Source: Limnanthes douglasii subsp. nivea | Lineage: Eukaryota > Streptophyta > Magnoliopsida > Brassicales > Limnanthaceae | DNA length: 64,000 bases | Assembly: GCA_036936605.1 (NCBI GenBank) | Contig: JAUPFV010000003.1 | Location: forward strand, 149,080,997 to 149,144,996 | Direction: 5' to 3' | Part shown: positions 21,576 to 32,884 of the stretch, piece by piece | Layout of the letters: every line of letters starts with the position of its first letter | Numbering within the stretch: the stretch's first letter is position 1 | Translations under genes and position numbers: made by a program | Notes under the pieces: model-generated | The model's input: only the letters and a program-made list of their open reading frames with translations | What the model was told of the DNA's origin: nothing | The model's database searches: none

Positions 21576-21909
21576 TAGTGATGATAAAATATGGTCTTAA
21601 ATGTTTAGTAGGAAGTAAAGATAGAATGAAGATGCTTATATTTATTATCGAGAGAAAAAATCTAACCCATTTAATGATGTTTGTTATGATATTTATAGTC
21701 TTTTTGGATCCATGGGCTTTTTGGGTCCTGTCATAAGTTTGGGTCAATCTCATGAGCCCCCAAGCCCATAAACAAATGTACTAGGAACCCATATGAGTCA
21801 TTAAGAATACTACTTATTCATCGAATTTAACTGTTGGGTTCGAACTACCCCTAACAAAAATCTGATGCACTTTACTGCTTGGGCCCTCCAACATAATTTG
21901 ATCCTATCA
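21576..21909 (-). repeat. Gypsy 3' LTR
   Basis: 334 bp. Plus-strand text runs from TAGTGATGATAAAAT (TGG in the other LTR) to GATCCTATCA. TATAAATA on the element strand at 21690-21697 is the likely promoter of the LTR. Lacks the 'ccttgggttgctctaaaag' region present at about 30915. Confidence 0.85.
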
Positions 21910-21931
21910 TCTAGCCCCCTTAACTCTTTTT
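21910..21931 (-). promoter_or_regulatory. Polypurine tract candidate
   Basis: On the element strand AAAAAGAGTTAAGGGGGC lies directly before the 3' LTR, the place where plus-strand DNA synthesis is primed. Confidence 0.6.
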
Positions 21932-22046
21932 GAAGAATTTTGGGGGAGCTAACATTGTAAACGATCTCCGATCCACGCCCGAATGATATGTCTTAAGACC
22001 ATTTTTGATGAAGGGTCACAACTTTATTATTAGATAATTTTTTAGA

Positions 22047-22114
22047 CACGTGCCAAAGGGTTATTGAACCTATCAAATAGTTTTACCCTAGGTAATTGTA
22101 CCTAGTATAAAAAG
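22047..22114 (+). promoter_or_regulatory. Antisense promoter: G-box and TATA
   Basis: CACGTG at 22047-22052 and TATAAAAAG at 22106-22114, about 55 bp apart, face the antisense ORF whose first ATG is at 22315. Both are on the strand opposite to the retrotransposon genes. Sequence match only; no transcription evidence. Confidence 0.5.
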
Positions 22115-22314
22115 GGAAATCAACTACATTTAATAGACATCTTTGATTATTATTGTCGGTTTCTCTTCTCTAGAAAGAATACTCAAGTGCTTCTTCTTCC
22201 CCCTTTATAAGAGTACCAATTTTTCACTGTTTCTATTTCTAGAGAGAGAAAACGTTTAATAATCTTAAAAATATTTCAACTTTCAACTCAAACTTTATTT
22301 TCTTTAAATTTTTC

Positions 22315-25220
22315 ATGTTCACAGCAAAGACTGCGTTAATTAGAGGTGGTTGGCTTAATCTATCTGAATTAGAGGAAGAGAAAAAAATAAGCCAGAATCG
22401 CTGTTGGACTACCGGCTTCACCAAGTGGAGTAATCGTAGCCCAAATTCCAGATCAAAGTAAAGTTTCCTCGTCTAAAAAATACCCAATTTCCTCTAAACC
22501 TAGCCACTCGCTCAATCACCTACATTTTTTACTCAATCATCTACATCCCCTAATAAATCCGTTTGGTTACGTAGAATATCTTAAACAAAGGAAGTTAGTG
22601 GTTGCAAAACTCCTTCAAATTTCATATCTATGGGGTATGATGTTGGTGCAAGCACTCATTGCAGGGTCACCATGCTTTCTAAATCCAAAGCTAAAACTCC
22701 ATTTCTCAAGGAAACATAAAATCCTACCGAAGTTCTCACTGATCCTAGCAATCCCTTAGGGCTAAATCTGCCTTTGAAAGACTATACTACATCAGAGTTT
22801 TATTCACATCCTACTTAGGACCCAAATCCATCAGCTTCATCTACTGAGCCCTCTCGAGTCTTGAAAGAGGACCCCAATTTAAAACCCATTGATATTTGGA
22901 TCAACGACCATAAGTGATGGAAGAGAAAATGGATGAAAGTGGGAAAGATACCCCCTTGGAGACTTCGGGTCATACTGGCGATACTCGTAGTGTGGTTTGG
23001 GAAAAAAGGAAAAAATTAAACCGCCAGAATCTGGACCACTTATCGAGTGCCTTGTTGGGCGAGTTGGGCCTAATATTTCTAAAGACAGTGTCAATATTTT
23101 TTGGTCCTTCAAAAGATATTATATGTATATTCTCATACAGAACTAGATAAGATTTAGAATTAATAGCGTTTTCTAGAATTAATCAAAGTGAGGATTCTTA
23201 TTCCTGAGAAAACTCCAAGAGAACTGATGGTTTATACTGAAGTACTTAATTAGGGTATTAGGTTTCCTTTGGACCTGAAAATAGTGAGGTATTTTCACTC
23301 GGTAAAGTTATGCCCAAGCCAACTATGCCCCAATTCATGGTTCATAATTTTAGCTAGCATCATAGCTTCAAGGATATCGAAAATTCTGATGCCCATACAA
23401 CAGTTTGCTACTGTGGCAGGTTTTTGCCAAAATAGTTATATCCTTTTTTATTACTTTAATGTACGTAATGACTATAAAGTAGTTGACGACTTGCTGGAGG
23501 CTGACAATATTTGGAGCAATCAATTCATATTTATTAGTGGTGCTTTGGAAATCGGCAAGAAGATTACGCCTAAAAGAAATTCTAGCCTGCTCACAGGATA
23601 TTGGAAAAGCTCAGGTAAATGTCTTATAAATTTATTTTTTATGTTTTGATATCATTGGTTTTCTCATCAGATTTGTTTCACAGTGTTCTCAAAGTTGTTT
23701 TCACAATATCTTGAAGATTAGAAAACAAATTTTACAAAGCTGAATCAATGGGCCACTGAAAAATGGTCAACTTGATTTCATAATTTTTTTTGTCTCAAGA
23801 AACATGGTGAGAGCCCACTTGTGGAGAACGAATTCGATTCGAGAGCTTTCAATTGATCAATTTACCACTCTTCACCGATCCTATGCTATATTTAAAATGA
23901 ATAAGGAAGTTGATGGTAAACTCTATTTACCAGCTAGAAGTAGGACTTTCAGTCATCTTGAAAAGATGAATAAGAAGAAGAAAAAGAAGAGAGATGGTTC
24001 ATCTCGAATTTTTCCCGAATTAGGGAGTACGAGGCCTCCGGATGAAATTGAGGCAGCTCTGTTGGAGGCTGTCGTAGTTACTGTTAGTGAGGTTAATGAT
24101 CCATCAAAATCTCCAACAATCAAGAAAAATAAGGGCCAAAGAGGAATAGAGAGGGAAGTGACAAGAGAGAAGGGAAGAAGAAGAAGAAAATCGTCACTGG
24201 TTCAGAGATCATACTCCGATCTGAAGTTTTTCTTTCTATTACTCCCTCAAAGATTCATTTTCAAGAAGAAGCATCTATGGATCCTCCCTCCCTAGTATTT
24301 TTCCAACGATTGATAGACCATCTTTCGAATGTGATTATTAGTTGGATGGCATAAAAAACTTAAACTTTGAAGATTTTCATAAGGTTTTCCCTCAAACTAC
24401 TAATATTGCTAATGTTGTGACATATGATGAAGAGTCCTTTGAAGTGTCTATGAAACATGATGTACTACGGTACTCATTTTTGGGCTATATAAGGCCAATA
24501 GTTGACTTGGAGAGACAGGTAAGTTATCAAGTCAATGATATTACCTCCTTTCAAGATGAAATCAAACTTTGAAGAACTCCATTGGGGCAGAGAAAGACAA
24601 GGTTGAAAACTTGTGTAAGGAAGTTAAAACCCTTAATGAAGGGTTGGTCCAAGCTAAATCTGATCATTATATACTGCAGTATAAATATACTGATTTGCAG
24701 TCATTTACTTCCAATTTTTTTTACTTATTTGACAGATCAACATACTAAGGATAAATATAGCATTCAACACTTATCTGAAGAAAAGAAAAAACATGAAGAA
24801 CTTCTTAAGAAGAAACAAGACGAAATTTCCTCTCGTATAGAAAAGACGGCATAAGAAATAACTAATCTTGTAGATGCATATGCTGATACAGTATTGGAGT
24901 TCATGCAACCGATGGAGGAATCCGTTAAATCAGATATGGTAATGTTGTTTCATGAAACCTTTCCCAAGAGGTCTCTTGGGGATCTACGGAAGTTTGTGCC
25001 ATATGCACAAATTCTTTTTCATACTATGTCTCCAGATGATATACTATGTATTTCTTTGAATGAATTCGACTCTGATGATGAAGTTGAAGAAGATTTGGAT
25101 AATGATCATCCAGAAAAAACGAAGAGGAAGAAAACAAAAGAGAGGAAACATGAGAGAAGAAAACCAAAGGGAACGAGCCCTAAGGTTAATAATTTTTATG
25201 TGTCTGTGTATTTGAATTGA
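22315..25220 (+). pseudogene. Antisense ORF of the inner gypsy element
   Basis: Broken plus-strand gene antisense to gag-pol. From ATG 22315 (MFTAKTALIRGGWLNLSELE, 48 codons to a stop) it can be followed through 22640-23150, 23269-23649 (SQLCPNSWFIILAS, VRNDYKVVDDLLE, GYWKSSGK), 23804-24295 (basic, Lys/Arg-rich, nuclear-like), 24342-24572, 24582-24854 (coiled coil, EEKKKHEELLKKKQDEI) and 24894-25220 (SLNEFDSDDEVEEDL then a basic end). An intron may lie at about 23614-23790 (GTAAATG...). The globular-coil-acidic layout matches 31276-32591. Known antisense ORFs in Tat-type elements have no settled function. Confidence 0.6.
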
Positions 25221-25459
25221 AGTCCTTGATGTGTATAAGTATTTTTTTTGTATCTTGATCGGATTATGATATGAATTTCTTTGTGAAAGTCTTTTTTATA
25301 TACAAGGAATTTTGGGGTTTGGAATCGTATTTTTATAATTCAAAGATATCTTTATTTTTATCCATTTTATGTTCCAATATAACTTTTATCCTATTAATAA
25401 TCGATCCTAACTAAGTATTTTTATTCAAAGGTGATTAAAAAACTAGACCACTTAAACTA

Positions 25460-25795
25460 AAGTAACAAACTTTAATCTGACCAAGCCATTCGAAGGTAAT
25501 CCATTCGAAGGCATACAAAATATAAACACAATCCATTTGAATATAATCCATTTGAAGGAAACATAACTTTAATCCAACCAATCCATTCGAAGGTAATCTA
25601 TTCGAAGGAAAATTGTTTTTTAACCCAACCAAGCCATTCGAAGGTATTCCATTAGAAGGTAACACAACTTTAACCCAACCGAGCCATTCGAAGGTATTCC
25701 ATTAGAAGGTAACACAACTTTAACCCAACCGAGCCATTCGAATGTAATCCATTAGAAGCCAACAAAACTTTAATCCAACCAAGCATAGCAAAGAC
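25460..25795. repeat. 50-bp tandem repeat (copy B)
   Basis: Period exactly 50 bp in the best part (unit starts at 25620, 25670, 25720, 25770), the 25670 and 25720 units nearly identical. Sits between antisense ORF and integrase end. Confidence 0.85.
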
Positions 25796-25829
25796 ACTTT
25801 TAAAGGTAAAAAACGATAGATTGATTGAG

Positions 25830-26810
25830 AATTGGACACCTCATTAAAACCTCCTTACGCCACCAGGGTAAGAAAAAGTATGCCCCATATATTATATGTT
25901 CATTTCTTGATCTTTCGTGCACAATGTATGGCCCTTCCTAGTTCAGAGCCAACTTTCCGAACCTCTTTTCCTTGGTGTGTAAAAACATTTTTCTTAAAAC
26001 GTTATCTCCCACTTAAAAGTCTTTTCTTCTAACTTTAGACTCTAACCTGCTTCTTACCAGACTTTGGTAATGCACAGTTCTTATTTGAGATTTTATTTTC
26101 ATTTCATCAATCAAATTCAACTGAGCTCTTATTTCTATCTTATTATTCTCTTCGGAATAATTTTATACTCTGAAAGAAGGAAGAGTAGCCTCTATAGGTG
26201 TAATTGTGTCCCTTCCATAGACTAAAGCAAATAGAGACTCTTGAGTAGTTATGTGGGGAGTAGTTCGATAGGTCCATAGTAATTCTTGTAGATAAATCGG
26301 CTATTTCATAACTACTCCCTCCAAGTTATTTTTTAAACCCATTAAAATGGTTTAGTTTGCTAACTAAATTTGACCATTGGCCTAAGGATGAAAAGGAGAA
26401 GGGAAACAATGTTGAATTTCTCTTGATGTGTAAAATACTTCCATTTCTTGGTTATCAAATTTAGGGCCATTATCTGTGGTGATACGCCTGAGAATGCCAA
26501 ACTTGCAACATTGTTCGAGAGAATAAACTTTATCACTGCTTTAGATGTTTTCCCATATAAGGGTGCAGTTTTCACCCATTCGGAAAAGTATTCTATTGCT
26601 AAAATGATAGTACGACAACCCCCAGAATCCATTCGAAGAGGTTCGACTAGATCAATTCCCATCTATCAAAGGGTACTTCTTTGGATACAGAATTCATAGG
26701 GACTGTTGTTATTTGTATTGCATTTCCATAACTTCGGAAAATGTGACATATTCTGACTAATCTCTAACATCTATCATAATAAAAGGCCAATAGTACCATG
26801 TCAGCAAGAC
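25830..26810 (-). pseudogene. Gypsy integrase, core and C-terminus
   Basis: Minus strand. The open part 26360-26662 begins MGIDLVEPLRMDSGGC and includes IILAIEYFSEWVKTAPL: the GID Asp is the first catalytic residue of the integrase core. At 26170-26310 follow LLWTYRTTPH and QESLFALVYG, then the C-terminal tail that in the first copy is open at 539-868. The second half of the core (the D..E part) is out of frame. Also contains the downstream conserved text 'ttacgccaccagggta'. Confidence 0.78.
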
Positions 26811-27196
26811 TTTTTTGGTTAAAGATTTATAGCCGCAATGTGTCGATCATTCCTATCATGTAGTTCTGATATGAAATTTTGAGATTCTTTGGATCCGGGG
26901 CAGCGCAACAAAGGCCTGCTGAAATAATGTTTTTTTAAAAAAATCCCTGCGAGGAGCACAAACTCATGAGCTTTGTATTTTAGCTTTTTGGTAGAAACTT
27001 TGTCTTGAGGTAACACTCCATTAGTGATAAACTCTTGGATATCATTTCTCCAATCTTTAGAAAACATGGTAGATATATGTAGTTTTTCTCCCACTTCACC
27101 CTTTATTTCTGAATTCGTGACTATAGAAGGACATTCTTGCACAATGATCAAAAGATACGGTTCAAAATATGCTATAGTGGCTAATGAGTCAGCCAT
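26811..27196 (-). pseudogene. Gypsy RNase H-integrase linker and zinc domain
   Basis: 125 open codons (26819-27196): ADSLATIAYFEPY, the end of the RNase H unit, then WRNDIQEFITNGVLP, a YKAHEFVLLAGIFLKK block and LLRCPGSKESQNFISELHD, the stretch ahead of the integrase HHCC finger. The finger itself is truncated, with only HD.ND.HI left. This block is absent from the first copy because of the deletion that ends at 26811. Confidence 0.75.
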
Positions 27197-27204
27197 TTAA
27201 TTTA

Positions 27205-27691
27205 TCATCTTAGGATATGCTCATATTTAATGTGTTTAAATTCGGTTGAGATATCTTTTAATACCTCTAGATACTTTATCAAGTGGTATTTCATGGTTTT
27301 AGATTTCCCTTGTGCTTGATGAATGAGTAGTTGTGAACCACATATCTGAGCTAATTTTAATCCGGCTATTATTGCTTCATATTCAGATTCATTGTTGGAT
27401 GCTCTGAAGCCAAAATGTATAGCTTGGTACATAGAATACCCAAATGGCCATATTAGGCATATACCAACTCCACACCATTGTACTAGACCCACCATCAGTT
27501 CGGATTACCCACTCTAACTTAGGCTAACTGGTTTGAGCTTCTTAACGATGTCTTTTAGATTGAAATTCAACTAAAAAATCGACCACAACTTTAGCTTTGA
27601 TTGCAGCTCGGGGTGAAAATTAAATATCATAATCTCCAATCTCAATTGACAACTTGGTCATTCATATCGATACATGGGTTTTCTGTATTCT
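27205..27691 (-). pseudogene. Gypsy RNase H
   Basis: The open frame 27205-27495 contains ASNNESEYEAIIAGL, the plant gypsy RNase H signature with its catalytic Glu, and LAQICGSQLLIHQAQGK where the Asp of the usual 'DSQLVV.Q' is His-Gln context. Upstream to 27691 the first Asp region is decayed. Confidence 0.8.
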
Positions 27692-28945
27692 TTAATGGAA
27701 AAGAAGTTCGAACTTGATAAAGTGTGCTTGAAAATAAGGTCTCATATTTCTAGTTGCTATCACCAAAGACAAGGCTAATTCTTCCAACTCTAAGTATCGT
27801 TTCTCATCTTCCAACAAACCATGGCTTATATTATAAAAAAGCCGAGGATAATTATCAACTTCTCGCACCAATACCGCATATATAACATACTCTGATACTG
27901 ATAGATACATATAAAGTCTTTACTCGTCTATAGGTTTAAATAAAATTTTGGGTGAGGACACGTATCTCTTGATTTTAAAGAAATCTTGATCACAATTTTT
28001 GAACCAATTGAAGTATTTGGTATTTCTTAAGACTTGGAAAAACTGAGCACACTTGTCTGATGATCTTGAAATAAACCTGTTTAATGCTGCCAATCCTCCA
28101 GTCAATATCTAAACTTCTTTAGTATTTTAAGGTGGATCCATGGCCAACAAAGCATTCAATTGCTCTGGGTCGCTTCAATCCCTTTCTCACTTATAATGTA
28201 ACCCATAAAGTTTCCAGATCGGACCTGAAAGGTACATTTTTCAAAATTTAATATCAAGTTGATGGCTTCCAAGTTAGAAAAAAAATTTAGAGGTCGGATA
28301 TGTAGGTATTTTAACCATCATATCATGGATATAAACTTCTACGTTTCTTCCGATCTAGTTAGAAAATGCCTTATTTACTAAGCGCAGATAAGTGGTTCCA
28401 TCATTCTTCAACCTAAAAGTCGTTACATTGTAGCAATGAAGCTCCTTGTCAGGGATAAAAGTAGCATGATCTTGATAAACTAGATTCATCTGTATCTGAT
28501 TATAGTTGGAAAAAGCATCAATGAAAGAAAAAAATTATTTTCTAGAAGTAGAATCCACTTATTGATCTATCTGGGGTACTAGAAATGGATCATTGGGGGA
28601 AAGCTCTATTGAGATCTGTAAAATCAATGCACATAGGTCATTTTCCATTCTTCTTCTTGACAAGGATAGGGTTAGCCGTCGAAAGAGGATATTGGGATTC
28701 TCTAATATGTCTCACCTTAGGTAACTGATCTACTTCTTGGACTATGGCTTCTTATTTTTCCTTGGAAAAATCTCTTCTTCTTTGCACCACTGGTCCCACA
28801 TAAGATCTAACACATAGTTTGTGGCTAATTACAATTGTTGGTACTCTAGTTACATCCTCATTGCACAAGACAAACATATGTAGAGTTTTAGATAAAAATG
28901 ATAATAACTTTTCATTCAACTCCAAGGTTAATTTAGATCTGACCA
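27692..28945 (-). pseudogene. Gypsy reverse transcriptase
   Basis: Readable in pieces from right to left: QRRRDFSKEK (about 28755), RESQYPLSTANPILVKKKNG (about 28700-28650), MCIDFTDLNRA (about 28620), the active site at 28322-28333 reading YIHD instead of YVDD, then GLAALNRFISRSSDKC (28040-28095), the start of the connection domain, and 27692-27910 with YLSVSEYVIYAVLVRE and EKRYLELEELALSLV. One catalytic Asp has changed to His, and there are many stops, so it is not functional. Confidence 0.82.
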
Positions 28946-29440
28946 TGACACTTTTCCCTTATGCTAAGTAATGAACTTCAACTCTTCAATTGGGATCACG
29001 ATGTTAAGAGCCTCCCTTGGACCCTCTATCTCATTCGACCTAATAGAAGACTTCATAAATGCTCTTATTACCGCAACATCTTCATGTGGGCCTGCAATTT
29101 ATCTTAGCCCATCTTCATCGAAGACAATGAAAGGAGCAAGGACCCTCTATCCCATGGAGCAGTTTGAGGGCGCAGTCATAGTATCTTCCCCAAAAATGGT
29201 CAAAGATTCAAAGTAATTGCACATATCTAAGACCGTCGCAGTTTTTTTCTATTATCACCCCAACTTGATTCTGATCTTGATTAGGGTCTAAGTACTCCGA
29301 ATCTATATAAAATCTCTCCACAATTACCATAATATCCTCTTGTTTAGATGTTTTCATAGTTTGTTTTTGAACATTTGGTGATGTAACTTGTGATGTACTT
29401 GCACTAGGATGGGAGTGGGTATAAGTTTACCTATTGCCTC
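28946..29440 (-). other. Expected protease region, not identified
   Basis: Lies between gag and RT, where an aspartic protease is expected. I find no D-S/T-G motif in any frame. A plus frame at 28971-29216 is incidental. Confidence 0.4.
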
Positions 29441-30809
29441 CTTGTTTTTTTAACAAAAGCAAACAACTTCTTTTTTTCAATCAAGATTTGTACTTATTGT
29501 TTTAGGGTAATACAATCTTAGGTATCATGACCCACATCATTGTGGCATCTTAAAAAGTGATTATTTCCATTTTGCTAGGAGATTGAATTGGTGTTGGCCT
29601 TCGCAAATGCACAGTATTCTTAGATTTTTCATAAATGGTGGCTATACTTTCACCTAGTTTGGCAAACCATTCAGGTTGGACCCATTGATTCCTCCCGAGT
29701 CTAGACTGTTGGCGTTGATTCGATTGAATTTGTATACGCCGATGCGAACCCTGTCTGGAATCTTTAGGCCGATAATTTACTGTAGCTTGAGACTGAGTAC
29801 TAGCCTGTAGGATAGAAGTTGTAGGAGCATACCTATTTTGCCATAGTACTCAAGATTTTTTATTTTCCTCTATTGTGATTTGCTTTCCGACCTGATTCAA
29901 TAAACCTCCCAGATCATTACTTTCTTCAAAGTCACCAAATCAGCCAACTCACTCGGCATTAAACCTTGTCTTAAAAAAACAATAACCACTTAGTCAAAAC
30001 AATCATCCAATACATTCTTTGTGTTTATAAAATGGCTGATGTAGTCCTCTAAAGACTCGTTTGGTTTATGTGCACAATGAATGATAGTATCATCGTTCCC
30101 TTTAAGCTTTTTACTTCCTACACACCGGAAGGCCATCTAAAACAGATCGAATTTTTAAATAGATCGTAGTGGTAAACTATTATACCATTTTAATGCATTT
30201 CCCTTGAAAGTTTGCGAGAAGGCTCGACATAATAGTTTATTATCATCATAAAAATTCATCATGAAATTTTTGAACTGCTCAATGTGATTATCCGGATCTT
30301 GGTTTCTATCATATTTCTCTATTTTAGAGCTATCAAACCGCATTGGTAGATGTTCAGAGAGAATATTTGAGGACAAAGGTGACTACTTCCAGTTATGACT
30401 TTGGCTAAACATGTGATTCTCATCATGAGTCGCAAAGAAACGTAGTTCAGACTAGATAGCAAACTGATCATCTAACAAATGATTAATACTGTGATCTGCG
30501 AATCCCTTTACTTTCACTTGATATTTCTTATTTTTGCCTTCATCATTTATATCCATTTTTTTTCTTGTTTGTAGTTGTTACCGGATTCATTTGTAACAAT
30601 ATATCATGCATCAAAATTACCTTTTAATTCCTTTTCAGCTTGTCTTTGGGCTCTCAAATCTTCAACCTCAACTCTCAACTGATCACGCTCTCTTGCGTGA
30701 TTTATATTTCCTCTGTAATATGAGTAACATGTGATATAGTCGCATGCTCATCATCCCCTCGTATCCCCTCATTGTCAAGAGGGGGAAATTCTTGCATGTC
30801 GAGATCCAT
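29441..30809 (-). pseudogene. Gypsy gag
   Basis: Start at ATG 30809 (MDLDMQEFPPLDNEG), then a charged coiled segment, RFFATHDE-type text near 30440, and the open core 30155-30376 (PMRFDSSKIEKYDRNQDPDN, SQTFKGNALKWYNSLPL), which is the retrotransposon gag domain. It continues KPNESLEDYISHFINTKN and GLMPSELADL. Near 29530 a CHNDVGHDT.DC.TLK stretch corresponds to the 'H.D.GH.TEEC..LK' element found at the gag-pol boundary of Tat-type elements. At least five frame changes or stops. Confidence 0.78.
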
Positions 30810-30877
30810 GCCTCAGAGAACTTCTAAGTTCGATTCGCAAAGTATGGTTTTGAATAAAGCTATTCAGGCACCTCGCG

Positions 30878-30895
30878 CTCCCACTGTGGTTGCCA
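30878..30895 (-). promoter_or_regulatory. Primer-binding site
   Basis: On the element strand TGGCAACCACAGTGGGAG, three bases after the 5' LTR. The plus strand ends GTTGCCA, as a tRNA 3' end does. Identity of the tRNA not established. Confidence 0.7.
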
Positions 30896-30898
30896 ATC

Positions 30899-31270
30899 TG
30901 GTGATGATAAAATCTAATCCTTGGGTTGCTCTAAAAGATATTTAGTTTATATGGTCTTAAATTCTTAATATAGAGCAGAGAGAGAATTAAGATTCTTGTA
31001 TTTATTATCAAGAGAAAAATTCCAACCTATTTATTGTTCTTTGTTAAGGTATTTATACTCTTTTAAGATCCATGCGATTTTCGGGTCGGATCATCGGTTT
31101 GGGTCAATCTCATGAGCGCCCAAGCCCATAAAAAATGAACTAGCCACCCAACTGAGTCACTTAACATACTGCTTATTCATTGAATTTAACTGTTGGGTCT
31201 GAACTGCCCCTCTAAGAAAGATCTCATCCACTTTATTGCTTGGGCCCTCCAACATAATATGATCCTATCA
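30899..31270 (-). repeat. Gypsy 5' LTR
   Basis: 372 bp from TGGTGATGATAAAAT to GATCCTATCA (plus-strand text). TATAAATA on the element strand at 31050-31057. Partner of 21576-21909. Confidence 0.87.
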
Positions 31271-31275
31271 GATAC
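31271..31275. repeat. Target-site duplication, right (GATAC)
   Basis: Matches 21571-21575. Confidence 0.8.
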
Positions 31276-32591
31276 ACCAGTGGGTTGAGGAGAACTGGTC
31301 AAATAAGTTTAAAATTTCTTCACACTGACCAACCTGGTTCGGAGTTACTTTTAGCAAACACAATCGAAACGTAAGTTATCCTATTGGAAATTCATAACTC
31401 TGCCACATGCGTATGTAGTCCTCAAGTGAGTAGAAGCTTTTGAAGGATATGTGTATCTTCCGACCAAAAAGAAGGCTCCAAGTCATAGGGTAAAAGAAAT
31501 GACGCTAGTGATTCGGGCCCAAAAAAATAAAATAATAGCACTACAAAGGTGTAACAAGCTGATGAGCCAGCAAAAGAAGTTGTTGAGGCTACGGTGAGAC
31601 AGATACAAGAAGAAACCATGACAGTGAGGCTACAGTGAGGCAGATACAAAGGATCATAAGGGGAAACGAAAAAGAAGTAAGAAAAAAATAAGAAAAAAAA
31701 ATAAGTACCACAGATCAAACGACGGTTTATCCTATGATCGAGAGTAACCAAGCCCAAGCATCATAAAATCATCCGTAAACTCCTCCAGAGGAGATCCAAT
31801 GAGAGTTTGAATTTTAAAGTCCAAAGGGTTATGGACATGACCTCGGTATTCCAACTTAACAAATATATTCTCCAGTTGGAGGAAAATCTGTCAATACTGA
31901 ATGCTTCATGTTTCACAAATCAGAAACCTACTCCTTTTCTCTTCACCATCATGCGAGGTCGCTTGCCAAACTAAAAAAGGAAGTAGCAGAGAAAAAAGAA
32001 ACCATAGCACTGCTTGGAGAAGAATGTGAGAGATTTGAAAAAAGTGATGTGGAGCAAAAAGAATGTATTGAGAACGAAGAACGTTGGGTCGCATTGATTG
32101 AAAAATAGCTACCATAACAAAAATCTGTTTTTGAAGCTATGATTACCACGGTGGAGTCATCATTGGGAAAGAAAATCCGAATATATAAGGACGAAGAAAA
32201 CGATTATTACACTGAAACAGATGCCTTTTACAAGTTGTTAGATGAGCAAAATACGGCCACTAAGAAAGCCGAGGACGATCTAACTGTACTCAAGGGACAG
32301 GCTACAAAGGACCTATAAGCTATGATCGGTGAATATGTTGAGGAGTTCCTAAGTTCTCTAGATAAATATGATGCTAACATTAAATCTGAAATGGTTCTTA
32401 GCTTCCACAAAATGTTCCACAAACTAAACTTTAGATCTTCGTGGGATATTATCCCCGAGGTTAAACGGCCTTCTAACATCTTACTTGAAGATGAGCTAGA
32501 GGTACCACTAGATTCAAAGAGCAACGATAACGAGTCTGAGGATGAGGAATCCGATAACCAAAGTTGCCAGGGAGAATCAACAACCAAGTAA
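31276..32591 (+). pseudogene. Antisense ORF of older gypsy element, C-terminal half
   Basis: Continues the gene interrupted at 21570: QWVEENWSNKF at 31282, then coiled, Lys/Glu-rich pieces, an open part 31908-32108 (coil with KLKKEVAEKKETIALLGEEC) and 32322-32591 (MIGEYVEEFLSSLDKYDANI ... EMVLSFHKMFHK, then a Ser/Asp/Glu-rich end with NESEDEESDN). The last part aligns with 24894-25220 of the inner ORF (SDMVMLFHETFPKRS, then an acidic tail). Minus-strand frames over the same bases are shadows. Confidence 0.6.
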
Positions 32592-32884
32592 TCATAAGGA
32601 TATGAGCAAATAAACTAGTGATCAAGCCGATAAATATGAATCTGAAGGCGTTAAATGATTCTCCCTTGTTTCTTGAAGTTATAACAAATTTTGTGTATTT
32701 GTAAGAATTCTAAGTCCCTAGTTGGCCAGTGTATTTTATGATTGCACTTGGATTTTATAAATATCATATCTTGTTATTCAATTCGTTTTCTGCAACATAT
32801 ACATTTGTTATTAATAATTATGTTTTTAAAACATTTCTAGTTGAGGGTGATCAATCCCCAACTGGTCATCGAAGTAGTCTTCGA

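Larger units (their letters stand above)
21576..31270 (-). mobile_element. Ty3/gypsy retrotransposon, Tat/Retand-like, with antisense ORF
   Basis: A 9695-bp element on the minus strand with two LTRs, PBS, gag, RT, RNase H and integrase, then a tandem repeat, a plus-strand antisense ORF and a purine-rich tract before the 3' LTR. Order RT-RNase H-integrase makes it Ty3/gypsy; an ORF antisense to gag-pol between integrase and the 3' LTR is described for Tat-lineage elements (Retand, Ogre, Grande). All coding parts are broken and the LTRs are clearly diverged, with about 38 bp missing from the left one, so it is old. Confidence 0.85.

Noticed and set aside
24582..24854. Independent coiled-coil gene
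   Set aside because: It is one block of the broken antisense ORF 22315-25220, flanked by matching blocks in the right order.
25460..25795. Possible CRISPR array
   Set aside because: Units are contiguous without unique spacers, in a plant retrotransposon. The 25-bp and 30-bp arrays were rejected for the same reason.
28971..29216. 81-codon plus-strand frame
   Set aside because: Antisense to the gag-pol junction; no motif and no counterpart in other elements.
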